In this document: piece by piece, positions 53,500 through 61,663 of the stretch | Numbering within the stretch: position 1 is the stretch's first letter | How the letters are laid out: every line of letters begins with the position of its first letter | Assembly (NCBI RefSeq): GCF_032464895.1 | Contig: NZ_JAWDIC010000001.1 | Coordinates: 1,488,001 to 1,552,000, forward strand | Source: Phycicoccus sp. M110.8 | Lineage (GTDB): Bacteria; Actinomycetota; Actinomycetes; Actinomycetales; Dermatophilaceae | Reading direction: 5' to 3' | DNA: 64,000 nucleotides | Position numbers and translations under genes: made by a program | Notes under the pieces: generated by a model | What the model saw: the letters and a program-made list of their open reading frames with translations, nothing else | What the model was told of the DNA's origin: nothing | Databases searched by the model: none

Positions 53500-54267
53500 T
53501 CAGTCCTTGGGGCGGTGGGCCTTGCGTGCCCGGGACCGCACGAGGCCGCGCGGCAGGACGCGCAGGGCACCCACGATCGCCTTGTACTGGGCACCCGGGA
53601 CCGACACGACGCGGCCCTTGGCGACGTCGTCGAGGCAGTCGCGCACGAGCCGGTCGGCGTCGAGCCACATGAACTCGGGGATGCTCGTCATGGTGACGCC
53701 GGCCCGCTCGTGGAACTCGGTGTGGGTGAAGCCCGGCAGCAGGGCCGTCGCCGTGACACCCGTGCCGGCGAGCTCGGTGGCCAGCCCCTCGGTGAAGACC
53801 GTGACGAACGACTTCACGGCCGAGTACGGGCCGGAGGCGATCTGCCCTGCCACCGACGACACGTTGACGATGGCGCCGTGGCCGCGCTCGCGCATGGCGT
53901 TGGCGGCGGCGTGCGACAGGACGAGCACGGCGCGGCCGAGGACGTCGAAGAGGGCCTCCTCGTCCTCGATGTCGTTGTCGAGGAACCGCCGCTTGAGCGA
54001 GTAGCCCGCGTTGTTGACGAGCAGGTCGACCGGCCGCGCCCGGTCCGCGAGCCGCTCGGCGACCTTGCCGGTCTCGGCCCGGTCGGACAGGTCGGCCACG
54101 AGGATCTCGGTCGAGACGCGGTACTTCGCCCGCAGGTCGTCGGACACGTTCTCCAGCCGTGCCCTGTTCCGCGCGACGAGGACGACGTCGTGGCCGCGCT
54201 CGGCCAGCTGGTGGGCGAAGGACAGGCCGATCCCGGCCGTTGCGCCAGTGACCAGGGCAGTGCTCAT
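53500..54267 (-). CDS. Short-chain dehydrogenase/reductase
   Basis: A 255-residue classical-type SDR. The NAD(P) motif is TGATAGIG (residues 7-14), VLVARNRARL follows, and the active site is NNAGYS, then NVSSVAGQIASGPYSAVKSF with Ser, Tyr and Lys. The C-terminus ends in a basic tail (RGLVRSRARKAHRPKD). The substrate is unknown. Its ATG is 6 bases after TACAGT, so leaderless. It shares a 46-base divergent promoter region with xth. Confidence 0.92.
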   Translation of the reverse strand: MSTALVTGATAGIGLSFAHQLAERGHDVVLVARNRARLENVSDDLRAKYRVSTEILVADLSDRAETGKVAERLADRARPVDLLVNNAGYSLKRRFLDNDIEDEEALFDVLGRAVLVLSHAAANAMRERGHGAIVNVSSVAGQIASGPYSAVKSFVTVFTEGLATELAGTGVTATALLPGFTHTEFHERAGVTMTSIPEFMWLDADRLVRDCLDDVAKGRVVSVPGAQYKAIVGALRVLPRGLVRSRARKAHRPKD

Positions 54268-54273
54268 GCGGTC

Positions 54274-54306
54274 ACTGTACGGCGGTTACCGAGGGTCACC
54301 TAGGGT
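54274..54306. promoter_or_regulatory. Divergent leaderless promoters of the SDR gene and xth
   Basis: On the minus strand TACAGT (54274-54279) precedes the SDR ATG by 6 bases; on the plus strand TAGGGT (54301-54306) precedes the xth GTG by 7 bases. The two -10 boxes are only 21 bases apart, so the polymerases would compete. Confidence 0.5.
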
Positions 54307-54313
54307 GGCTTCC

Positions 54314-55099
54314 GTGCGTATCGCCACCTGGAACGTCAACTCGATCCGCTCCCGCATCGACCGCGTGGAGGCGTGGCTGCAGCGCCCCGACGTGGACGTC
54401 CTGGCGATCCAGGAGACCAAGGCGACCGACGCCCAGTTCCCCTTCGACCGCCTCCGGGCGCTGGGGTACGACGTGGCCCACCACGGCCTCAACCACTGGA
54501 ACGGCGTCGCGATCGTCTCCCGCGTCGGGATCGACGACGTCGAGGCGTCCTTCCCCGGCGCGCCCGGCTGGGGCGAGCCGTCGGTGGTCGAGGCGCGCGC
54601 GCTGACGGCCGTGTGCGGCGGCGTGCGGGTGGCCTCCGTCTACGTCCCCAACGGCCGGGGCATCGGCGACCCGCACATGGCGTACAAGCTCGACTGGCTG
54701 GCCCACCTGCAGCAGCACGCCCGCGGCTGGGTCGAGCGGGGCGAGGCCGCCGCGCTGATGGGCGACTGGAACATCGCGCCGCAGGACGAGGACGTCTGGT
54801 CGATGGAGTACTACCTCGACAAGAGCCACGTGTCGCCGCCGGAGCGCTCGGCGTTCCAGTCGTTCCTCGACGCCGGCTTCGTCGACGTGGTGCGGCCGCA
54901 CACCCCCGGGCCCGGCACCTACACGTACTGGGACTACACCCAGCTCAGCTTCCAGAAGCGCCGCGGCATGCGGATCGACTTCGTCCTCGGCACGCCGGCC
55001 TTCGCCGCGCGGGTGGCGGGTGCCGCGATCGACCGCGAGGAGCGCAAGGGCAAGGGCGCCTCCGACCACGCCCCCGTCGTCGTCGAGCTGGAGGACTGA
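54314..55099 (+). CDS. xth: Exodeoxyribonuclease III (AP endonuclease family)
   Basis: A 261-residue enzyme that cuts at abasic sites and degrades DNA from 3' ends. VRIATWNVNSIRSRIDRVEA, LAIQETKATDAQFP, HHGLNHWNGVAIVSR, LMGDWNIAPQDEDVW and GMRIDFVLGTP, then KGASDHAPVVVELED give the complete set of catalytic and metal residues (Asn, Glu, Asp-Asn, Asp-His). The GTG is probably at the mRNA end. It is followed after one base by the hydrolase gene. Confidence 0.95.
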   Translation: MRIATWNVNSIRSRIDRVEAWLQRPDVDVLAIQETKATDAQFPFDRLRALGYDVAHHGLNHWNGVAIVSRVGIDDVEASFPGAPGWGEPSVVEARALTAVCGGVRVASVYVPNGRGIGDPHMAYKLDWLAHLQQHARGWVERGEAAALMGDWNIAPQDEDVWSMEYYLDKSHVSPPERSAFQSFLDAGFVDVVRPHTPGPGTYTYWDYTQLSFQKRRGMRIDFVLGTPAFAARVAGAAIDREERKGKGASDHAPVVVELED

Positions 55100-55100
55100 G

Positions 55101-55997
55101 GTGGCGCGGGCGCGGGAGGCGGGCCGCCGCACCGGCGGCAGCCGTACCTTCACGGTCGCGGCACCCGACGGCGCGCTGCTGCGGGTCGAGGAGCACCTGC
55201 CGGCCTCCCCTGCCGACGGCCCCGCCCCGACCGTCGTCCTCGCCCACGGCTGGACCCTCACCCGCCGGTCCTGGCACCCCGTCGTCGAGGCACTGCTCGA
55301 CCGCGGGCTGCGCGTCGTCGCCTACGACCAGCGCGGGCACGGCGGCTCCTCGCCGCTGCGCGGGGACGCCAGCGTCCGTGCGCTGGGGGACGACCTCGCG
55401 GCCGTCCTCGACGTCGTCGCCCCGCGGGACGAGGTCGTGCTCGGCGGCCACTCGATGGGTGGCATGACCGTGATGGCGTATGCCGGCCTGCACCCCGAGG
55501 CCTTCGAGGAGCGCGTGGTGGGGGTGGTCCTGGTGTCGACCTCCGCGGGCGACCTCCGTACGGCCCTGCCCTGGGTGCAGGGCGCCGCGATGCGCCTGGC
55601 GGCGCGGATGCCGGCCGTGCCGACCGGCCGGCTCGTCACCCACAAGGGACAGCGCCGCCTGCTCTTCGGCGACGAGGCCGACCCCGAGCTCGTGCGCCTC
55701 ACCCGCGAGCAGGTGGCCGCGACGACGTTGCCCACGCTCGGGCGCTTCCACGCGGCCCTGGGGCTCCATGACGAGTCCGAGGCGGTCGATCGGCTCGCCG
55801 CGGTGCCGTCCGTGGTGCTCGTCGGGTCCCGCGACCGGCTCACCCCGCCGCGGCACGCGCGCCGTCTCGGCGAGCTCGTCCCGAGTGCCCGCGTCGTGGA
55901 GCTGGACGGGCGCGGCCACATGCTCATGTACGAGGCCACGGACGAGGTCGTCGCCGCCTTCGACTCGGTCCTGGCGGCGCGGTCCGACCACCGTTAG
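55101..55997 (+). CDS. Alpha/beta hydrolase
   Basis: A 298-residue hydrolase. TVVLAHGWTLTRRSWHPVVE gives the oxyanion region, VVLGGHSMGGMTVMAYAGLH the nucleophile Ser, VVLVGSRDRLTPPRHARRLG the acid and ELDGRGHMLMYEATDEV the His. The cap domain (about residues 150-220) is helical. The substrate is unknown. GGAGGACTGA precedes the GTG. Its TAG overlaps the stop of the convergent MFS gene (shared TTAG), so the two transcripts overlap. Confidence 0.9.
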   Translation: MARAREAGRRTGGSRTFTVAAPDGALLRVEEHLPASPADGPAPTVVLAHGWTLTRRSWHPVVEALLDRGLRVVAYDQRGHGGSSPLRGDASVRALGDDLAAVLDVVAPRDEVVLGGHSMGGMTVMAYAGLHPEAFEERVVGVVLVSTSAGDLRTALPWVQGAAMRLAARMPAVPTGRLVTHKGQRRLLFGDEADPELVRLTREQVAATTLPTLGRFHAALGLHDESEAVDRLAAVPSVVLVGSRDRLTPPRHARRLGELVPSARVVELDGRGHMLMYEATDEVVAAFDSVLAARSDHR

Positions 55998-57622
55998 GCC
56001 TGGCGGCGCAGCCCCAGCCGCAGGGACACCAGCGCACCCAGCAACGCCGCGAGCGCGGCACCGAGGAACACCGTCTGCACCTGCACGACACCCGCGCCGA
56101 CCAGGGCCCGGGTGTCCGTGGGATCGGGCAGGGAGGCCACGGCCGCGTAGTACCGGTGCAGGCCGATCGCGGTCAGCAGGGCGAGCCCGGTGACCATGCC
56201 CACCATCCGCGCGACGACGACGAGCGAGGCCGCCACGCCGTGCGCCTCGGCCGGTGAGTCGGCGAGCGCGGCGTTGTTCACCGGCGCGAGAGCGAGCCCG
56301 ACACCGAGGCCGACGAGGACCAGCACGACCGTGGAGGGCCACGACCCGAGGGCGCCGTCGCCCCAGCGGCTCATGACCAACAGGCCTCCCGCGGCCAGCA
56401 GCAACCCCCCACCGCTGACCACCGCCTCGCCGAGCCGGCGCAGCGCCCACCCGCCGACGACCGCACCGACCGGGACCGCGACGAGGAAGCGCACGAGCAC
56501 GAGCGCCGCCGTCGTCTGCGAGCCGGTGAGGGTGAGCCGGGCCAGCACCGGGACGTCGACGACCACCGCGACCAGCGCGACGCCGGTCAGGAGGCTGACG
56601 ACGAGCGCGCTGCCGGTGCGCCCGCGGACGACTCCCCGAGGCACGAGCGGCTCCGCAGCCCGCCGGTGCCGCCAGAGGTACAGGCCGAGGGCGACCACGC
56701 CGACGGGAAGCAGCACGAGGCCGAGGGGGCCCACGACCTCGCGCTCGGGGTCGCTCGCGGCGAAGGTGAGGACGAGGGTGCCGAGCGCGGTCCCGAGCAG
56801 CAGCGCGCCGGGCAGGTCGGCGCGGCGCAGCACCGGCCAGGCGGAACGCACGACGAGGACGAGCCACACGGCGGCCAGCCCCAGACCGACGACACCGATC
56901 GGGGTCGCCAGCCGCGCGGCATACCCGTCGAAGGGGACGAACGGCACTCCCAGGGTGACGTCCGTGGCGAGCCGCGCCGGTGCCACCAGCGCCAACCCGG
57001 TGACGACGATGGCGAGCAGGCCCACCACGGTCGGCACGGCGCGCGGCGCCGCCGGGCGGGCACCCCCGGTGCCCACGACGAGGACCGCCAGCACCAGCCC
57101 GGCGACGGCGTTGAGCCAGAAGATCGCCCGCCAGTCGGCCACGGCCAGGACCAGGGCGCCCAGGACCGGCCCGAGGACGCTGCCGAGCTCCTGCACCGCG
57201 CCGACGACGCCGAGCGGGGTGCCACGGCGCCCGCGCGGCCACAGGTCGGCCACGATCGCCAGCGTCGCAGGCACCAGGCCACCGCCACCGACGCCCTGGA
57301 GCAGGCGACCGGCGACGAGCACAGGCAGCTCGACCGCCACAGCGGTGACGGCCGACCCGACGACGAAGACGAGCAGGCAGGTCAGCAGGATGCGTTGGCG
57401 GGCAACGAGATCCGCGAGCCTGCCGATGAGGGGTAGTACCGCGACGTAGCCCAGCAGGAAGCCCGAGACGATCGGGGTCGCCTCCTGCAGGGCGTCGATG
57501 CCGAGGCCGACGCCGGTCATCATGTCGGGCAGCGCGAGCACGACGACGTAGGTGTCGGCCGCCGCGAGGGCCACCGCGACGGACGCGGTGGCGAGCAGCG
57601 CCCTAGGGGCGGGGGATCGCAA
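55994..57622 (-). CDS. DHA2-type MFS transporter (P55/Rv1410c-like)
   Basis: A 542-residue, 14-span antiporter: VAVALAAADTYVVVLALPDM (span 1), GRLADLVARQRILLTCLLVF (loop signature), VGGGGLVPATLAIVADLWPR, GVVGAVQELGSVLGPVLGAL (motif C). The first in-frame start that keeps span 1 is the TTG at 57622, inside the end of the lipoprotein gene (20-base overlap). In Mycobacterium the lipoprotein LprG and the MFS protein P55 form an operon that moves triacylglycerides and drugs; layout and families match here. Confidence 0.88.
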   Translation of the reverse strand: MRSPAPRALLATASVAVALAAADTYVVVLALPDMMTGVGLGIDALQEATPIVSGFLLGYVAVLPLIGRLADLVARQRILLTCLLVFVVGSAVTAVAVELPVLVAGRLLQGVGGGGLVPATLAIVADLWPRGRRGTPLGVVGAVQELGSVLGPVLGALVLAVADWRAIFWLNAVAGLVLAVLVVGTGGARPAAPRAVPTVVGLLAIVVTGLALVAPARLATDVTLGVPFVPFDGYAARLATPIGVVGLGLAAVWLVLVVRSAWPVLRRADLPGALLLGTALGTLVLTFAASDPEREVVGPLGLVLLPVGVVALGLYLWRHRRAAEPLVPRGVVRGRTGSALVVSLLTGVALVAVVVDVPVLARLTLTGSQTTAALVLVRFLVAVPVGAVVGGWALRRLGEAVVSGGGLLLAAGGLLVMSRWGDGALGSWPSTVVLVLVGLGVGLALAPVNNAALADSPAEAHGVAASLVVVARMVGMVTGLALLTAIGLHRYYAAVASLPDPTDTRALVGAGVVQVQTVFLGAALAALLGALVSLRLGLRRQA

Positions 57623-58313
57623 CGGCCTGGGGCAGCTTCGTGAGGCGCGCGGTGTAGGTCGAGGTCGAGCCGGCGTAGAACGGGCCCTTGAGCACCACGG
57701 ACCGCAGCTCGTCACCGTCCTCGGCGACGCCATAGGTCACGTCGAACGTCCCCGACCGGTCGCCGATGACGAAGAGGTCGGCGACCGCGGTCCCGGGGAC
57801 CTTCCCGGTGTAGGTGTCGACGATGGTGGCGCCGTCCCGGGTGCGCGGCCCGGCGGCGAGGCCGGTGGTCCTCGACACCAGGCTCGTCACGCCGGTCTGG
57901 GTGTTGAACAGCTGCGCCGGGTTCGGCGCCCCATACGTCTTGGGGTCGATCTTGCTGAAGCCGGGGGTGAAGAACTTGAGGTAGACGTCCTGCTCGACCG
58001 CGACCACCTCGACGGTGCCGGTGACGCCGCGGATCGTGGCGTTGAGGGTGCCCTTGAACGACGGCGGCCGGAACAGGCCCGTGCCCTGCGCCGCCGAGAC
58101 GCCGACGGCTTTGCCGGGCAGTCCCTCCGACGTGAGCGTGAACGACACCGCCGGGCTCTTCTCGAGCGCCGCGCGCGCCTCCGCGAGCCGCTGGGCGGGC
58201 GGCAGCTGCGCCTTCGCGGCGGCCTTGCCCCCGCCGCTGCAGGCGGTGAGCAGGCCGGAGGCGAGGCCGACCGCGAGGGCGACGGCGACGGCATACCGAC
58301 CGGGGGGACGCAT
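57603..58313 (-). CDS. LppX/LprAFG-family lipoprotein (LprG-like)
   Basis: A 236-residue lipoprotein with lipobox LLTACSGG (Cys27 or so) and a LppX_LprAFG fold: LEKSPAVSFTLTSEGLPGKA, then GTLNATIRGVTGTVEVVAVE, DVYLKFFTPGFSKIDPKTYG and GTFDVTYGVAEDGDELRSVV. These bind lipids in a hydrophobic cavity. The ATG at 58313 is 6 bases after TAGCGT (leaderless). It overlaps the MFS gene, supporting a joint transport function. Confidence 0.9.
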   Translation of the reverse strand: MRPPGRYAVAVALAVGLASGLLTACSGGGKAAAKAQLPPAQRLAEARAALEKSPAVSFTLTSEGLPGKAVGVSAAQGTGLFRPPSFKGTLNATIRGVTGTVEVVAVEQDVYLKFFTPGFSKIDPKTYGAPNPAQLFNTQTGVTSLVSRTTGLAAGPRTRDGATIVDTYTGKVPGTAVADLFVIGDRSGTFDVTYGVAEDGDELRSVVLKGPFYAGSTSTYTARLTKLPQAVAIPRP

Positions 58314-58319
58314 GCGCAC

Positions 58320-58325
58320 ACGCTA
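58320..58325 (-). promoter_or_regulatory. -10 element of the LprG-like lipoprotein gene, leaderless
   Basis: TAGCGT on the minus strand, 6 bases before the ATG at 58313. It favours that ATG over the GTG two codons upstream. Confidence 0.5.
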
Positions 58326-58419
58326 TCCGCCGGGGACCGCTCCCCATGGTCGCCACACGCGCCCCGCCCTAGCGTTCCCGGCGACCCGGCTGGAGCCGGC
58401 ACACCACAGGGGGGACCCC

Positions 58420-59256
58420 ATGAACCTGCTCTCGACCACCCGGCGCCGGCTGGCCACGGCCGCCGCGACCGCCGCCCTCGTCGGCGTCTCCGTCGCCGGC
58501 GCCCTCGCCGCGCAGGCGGCCGGCGCCACCGGCGTCGTCAACACCAAGGGCACCCCGGGCCCGGCGCTCACGGTCCGGCAGCAGCCGACCGCCGCGTCGG
58601 CCGCCATCGGGTCCCCGGCCGACGGCGCCCGCGTGACCATCACCTGCCAGACGTACGGGCAGAGCGTGACCGGGACGTACGGCACCAGCACGGTCTGGGA
58701 CCGGCTCAAGTCCGGCGGCTACGTCAGCGACGCCTACGTCCGCACCGGGTCCGACGGCCTCGTCGCCCCGCTGTGCGCCGGCACCACGACACCCGAGCAG
58801 GGCACGCCGAGCGCCAAGGTCAAGGCGGTCATCGCCGCTGCGAAGTCCATGACCGGGAAGTACCCCTACTCCTGGGGCGGCGGCAACGCGTACGGCCCGA
58901 CGAAGGGGATCTGCTGCAGCCCCAGCGGGATCGACGACCGCAACACCGTCGGCTTCGACTGCTCCGGCCTGATGGAGTACGCGTTCTACCAGGGCGCGAA
59001 GGTTCGGGTGTCGAGCACGTCGCGCAGCCAGTACGCCGACGGTCCGCGCGTCCCGATCAGCCGGCTGCGGGCGGGCGACATGGTGTTCTGGTCGGACTCG
59101 ACGAGGTCCGCCTCGCGCATCCACCACGTGGCGCTCTACATCGGCGACGGGACGATCGTCGAGGCCGACCGGGTGAGCGGCCCGGACATCCGCGTCCGCG
59201 CCTTCTCCACCTCCGAGACCGGGGTCATGCCGTATGCCGTGCGCCCGGTGAGCTGA
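58420..59256 (+). CDS. Secreted NlpC/P60 peptidoglycan hydrolase with SH3-like domain
   Basis: A 278-residue protein: a signal peptide (RRRLATAAATAALVGVSVAG), a bacterial SH3-like domain (ALTVRQQPTAASAAIGSPAD ... VWDRLKSGGYVSDAYVRTG, about residues 45-110), and an NlpC/P60 domain with Cys in VGFDCSGLMEYAFYQGAKV and His in SRIHHVALYIGDGTIVEADR. Such enzymes cut peptide stems of the wall. An extra pair of cysteines (GICCSPSG) lies before the active site. The ATG follows GGGGGGA by 4 bases. Confidence 0.93.
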   Translation: MNLLSTTRRRLATAAATAALVGVSVAGALAAQAAGATGVVNTKGTPGPALTVRQQPTAASAAIGSPADGARVTITCQTYGQSVTGTYGTSTVWDRLKSGGYVSDAYVRTGSDGLVAPLCAGTTTPEQGTPSAKVKAVIAAAKSMTGKYPYSWGGGNAYGPTKGICCSPSGIDDRNTVGFDCSGLMEYAFYQGAKVRVSSTSRSQYADGPRVPISRLRAGDMVFWSDSTRSASRIHHVALYIGDGTIVEADRVSGPDIRVRAFSTSETGVMPYAVRPVS

Positions 59257-59335
59257 CCACGTCCGGTCCGCCAGCCGGCGGTGCGCCCGGCGGCGCGGCA
59301 CCCGCTGCGCCGCAGGGCGGACTCGTCGTCGTCCG

Positions 59336-61024
59336 TCAGCGCCGGGGCAGGTCGTCGCGGCGCACGCGGTACCAGCGGTGGTCGTAGCCCTCGAGCGCGA
59401 CCTCGACGGTGCCGTCGCGCCGCGGCTCCTGCATCCCGCGGGCCACGAGGTCCTCCAGCCAGATGGGCAGGTCGCCCTCGAGGTCGCGCGGGTCGAGCGG
59501 GAAGGTCACCGTCACCGGCTCGGCCGCGAAGTTGTGCACCGCCACCACGGTCGACCCCTCCCAGGAGCACCGGTGCACCAGCACCTGGGGCAGGGGCTGC
59601 TCGAGCACCGTGAAGTCGCCCCAGCCGAGCTCGGGGCACTCTCGGTAGGTCTGGATCAGGCCGCGCACGTAGTTCCACAGCGAGTCGGGGTCGCGCTTCT
59701 GGTCCGCCACGTTGACGTGCTCGGGGCCGTAGCCGCCGGGGACGACCGGCTGCACGAGCTTGCGGGGCGGGGCGGACGAGAACCCGCCGTTGGCGGTCCG
59801 CTCCCACTGCATCGGCGTCCGGACCGCCATCCGGCCCTCGGAGGCGAGGTCCTCGCCCATGCCGATCTCCTCGCCGTAGTACAGCGTCGGTGTGCCGGGC
59901 AGGGAGAACAGCAGGCTGTAGACCATCCGGATGCGCCGGGGGTCGCCGTCGAGCATCGGCGGCAGCCGGCGCTTGAGCCCGCGACCGTAGAGCTGCATCT
60001 GCGGCTCGGGCCCGAAGGCGGCGAAGACCTCCTGCCGCTCCTCGTCGCTCAGCTTGTCGAGGGTGAGCTCGTCATGGTTGCGCACGAACGTCGCCCACTG
60101 GCAGTCCGGGTCGACCGCGGGCCGCGCCCGCAGGGCCTTCGCCAGCGGATGCGAGTCCTGCCGTGCCAGCGAGAGGTACATCGCCTGCATCGCGATGAAG
60201 TCGAACATCATGTGCAGCTCGTTACCGTCCGCGCCGCCGAAGTACTGCTTCTGGTCCTTGTGCGGCAGGTTCACCTCTCCGAGCAGGATCGCGTCCCCAC
60301 GACGCCGGTTGAGGAACGCGCGCAGCTCCTTGAGGTACTCGTGCGGGTCCCCCGGCACGTCCGGCGCCTCGGTGTCGATGTCGTCGACCAGGTAGGGCAC
60401 GGCATCGACCCGGAAGCCGGCCATGCCCACCTGGAGCCAGAACCCGATCGACTTGGCGATCTGGTCCCGCACCTGCGGGTTGGCGAAGTTGAGGTCGGGC
60501 TGGCACGTGTAGAAGTGGTGCAGGTACCACTCGCCGGTGCGCTCGTCGAGCGCCCAGATGCTGTCCTCCTTGTCGGGGAAGACCACCTTGTCCGAGGTGT
60601 CCGGCGGCGGGTCGGACCGCCAGACGTAGAAGTCGCGGTACGGGTTGTCCTTGCTGCGCCGGGCGGCCTTGAACCACGGGTGCTGGTCGGAGGTGTGGTT
60701 GACGACGAGGTCGGCGATGACCCGGATGCCACGGTCGTTCGCGGTGCGGATCAGCTCGACGAGGTCGCCGTGCGTCCCGAGCCGGGAGTCCACGCCGAAG
60801 AGGTCCGTCACGTCGTAGCCGTCGTCGCGGTCGGGCGAGGGGTAGAACGGCATCAGCCACAGGCAGGTGACGCCGAGCTCGGCGAGGTAGTCGATGCGCT
60901 GGGTCAGCCCGACCAGGTCACCGATGCCGTCGCCGTTGCCGTCGAAGTACGTCTCGACGTCGACGCAGTAGATGACGGCGTTCTTCCACCACAGGTCGCT
61001 GGTCTGGGACAGGCGTGTCGTCAC
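59336..61024 (-). CDS. GH13 alpha-amylase family protein (trehalose-synthase-like)
   Basis: A 562-residue (beta/alpha)8 glycoside hydrolase. WWKNAVIYCVDVETYFDGNG resembles the start of trehalose synthase. Conserved regions: IADLVVNHTSDQH (I), GMAGFRVDAVPYL with the nucleophile Asp (II), AILLGEVNLP with the acid Glu (III) and FVRNHDELT (IV), then GTPTLYYGEEIGMGEDL. No maltokinase domain. It may be trehalose synthase or a related alpha-glucan enzyme. GGAGGAGCACC precedes the GTG. It is 33 bases downstream of the DUF protein and probably in one operon with it. Confidence 0.9.
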   Translation of the reverse strand: MTTRLSQTSDLWWKNAVIYCVDVETYFDGNGDGIGDLVGLTQRIDYLAELGVTCLWLMPFYPSPDRDDGYDVTDLFGVDSRLGTHGDLVELIRTANDRGIRVIADLVVNHTSDQHPWFKAARRSKDNPYRDFYVWRSDPPPDTSDKVVFPDKEDSIWALDERTGEWYLHHFYTCQPDLNFANPQVRDQIAKSIGFWLQVGMAGFRVDAVPYLVDDIDTEAPDVPGDPHEYLKELRAFLNRRRGDAILLGEVNLPHKDQKQYFGGADGNELHMMFDFIAMQAMYLSLARQDSHPLAKALRARPAVDPDCQWATFVRNHDELTLDKLSDEERQEVFAAFGPEPQMQLYGRGLKRRLPPMLDGDPRRIRMVYSLLFSLPGTPTLYYGEEIGMGEDLASEGRMAVRTPMQWERTANGGFSSAPPRKLVQPVVPGGYGPEHVNVADQKRDPDSLWNYVRGLIQTYRECPELGWGDFTVLEQPLPQVLVHRCSWEGSTVVAVHNFAAEPVTVTFPLDPRDLEGDLPIWLEDLVARGMQEPRRDGTVEVALEGYDHRWYRVRRDDLPRR

Positions 61025-61035
61025 GGTGCTCCTCC

Positions 61036-61065
61036 GGTCAGGTCCGGTCAGGTCCGGTCAGGACA
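61036..61065. repeat. 10-bp tandem repeat at a stop codon
   Basis: GGTCAGGTCC repeats at 61036 and 61046, with GGTCAGGACA at 61056. On the minus strand each unit begins TGACC; the first is the stop codon of the 61058-61522 gene. The array fills the gap before the Shine-Dalgarno of the GH13 gene. Confidence 0.85.
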
Positions 61066-61522
61066 GGCTGTCGGCCTGGAGATCCTGCGGGTCCAGGACC
61101 TCGGGCGACGGCTCGTGGCCCGGTTGGCCGTGGGTGCGCTCGCGCGTCTTCATCTCGGCCTCGTAGACGTGCCGCCGCCCGTCCATGAGCTCATCGCGCA
61201 CCAGCTTCTCGATGCGCTGGAACTGCGCGTAGTAGCCCTCGTCGAAGGTCTCCACGATCTGGAAGGTCCACATGCCCGGCAGCACGTTGCGGCCCACCAT
61301 CTCGCGGTCGACCGTGTCGGCGAGCTCGTCGTGGCCCGCCTTGCGCAGCAGCTCGACGGCCTCGCCCAGGGCCAGGTCGGCGGTGCCGACGAGCCGGTGC
61401 AGGCCGTAGAGCCGCCCGCGCACCTCCTCGATGGCCTCGAAGGCCTCGCTCACCTTGCCCACGGCCTCGACCGTGGCGTCGCTGGCGCCCTCCGGGCGCT
61501 GGTGCAGTGGCTCGTCCGTCAT
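61058..61522 (-). CDS. Conserved hypothetical protein, helical
   Basis: A 154-residue protein beginning MTDEPLHQRPEGASDATVEA. The centre is strongly helical with heptad-like leucines (EVRGRLYGLHRLVGTADLAL, then GEAVELLRKAGHDELADTVD) and contains the motif REMVGRNVLPGMWTFQIVET, then FDEGYYAQFQRIEKLVRDEL. Family not recognised. The ATG is 7 bases after a CAGACT -10 box (61530-61535, minus strand), so it is probably leaderless. It precedes the GH13 gene on the same strand. Confidence 0.75.
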   Translation of the reverse strand: MTDEPLHQRPEGASDATVEAVGKVSEAFEAIEEVRGRLYGLHRLVGTADLALGEAVELLRKAGHDELADTVDREMVGRNVLPGMWTFQIVETFDEGYYAQFQRIEKLVRDELMDGRRHVYEAEMKTRERTHGQPGHEPSPEVLDPQDLQADSLS

Positions 61523-61592
61523 GCGCCCCAGTCTGCTGCGGGCGCCACGGACTCGCACGGCCCGCGCCGCCTCCCGCACCCCGCCGGGACGC

Positions 61593-61634
61593 GACGAGGG
61601 GGTAGGCCGTGGGCCCACGGCATACCCCCTCGTC
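61593..61634 (-). terminator. Terminator after clpB
   Basis: A 42-base near-perfect palindrome with no loop: GACGAGGGGGTAGGCCGTGG on the left, CCACGGCATACCCCCTCGTC on the right, with GC at the centre. The single mismatch is G for T within the right arm's GTATGCCG word (minus strand). It lies 30 bases beyond the clpB stop. Confidence 0.75.
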
Positions 61635-61663
61635 CCCCTGTGCGACGGGTGGCGGGTGGCGGG

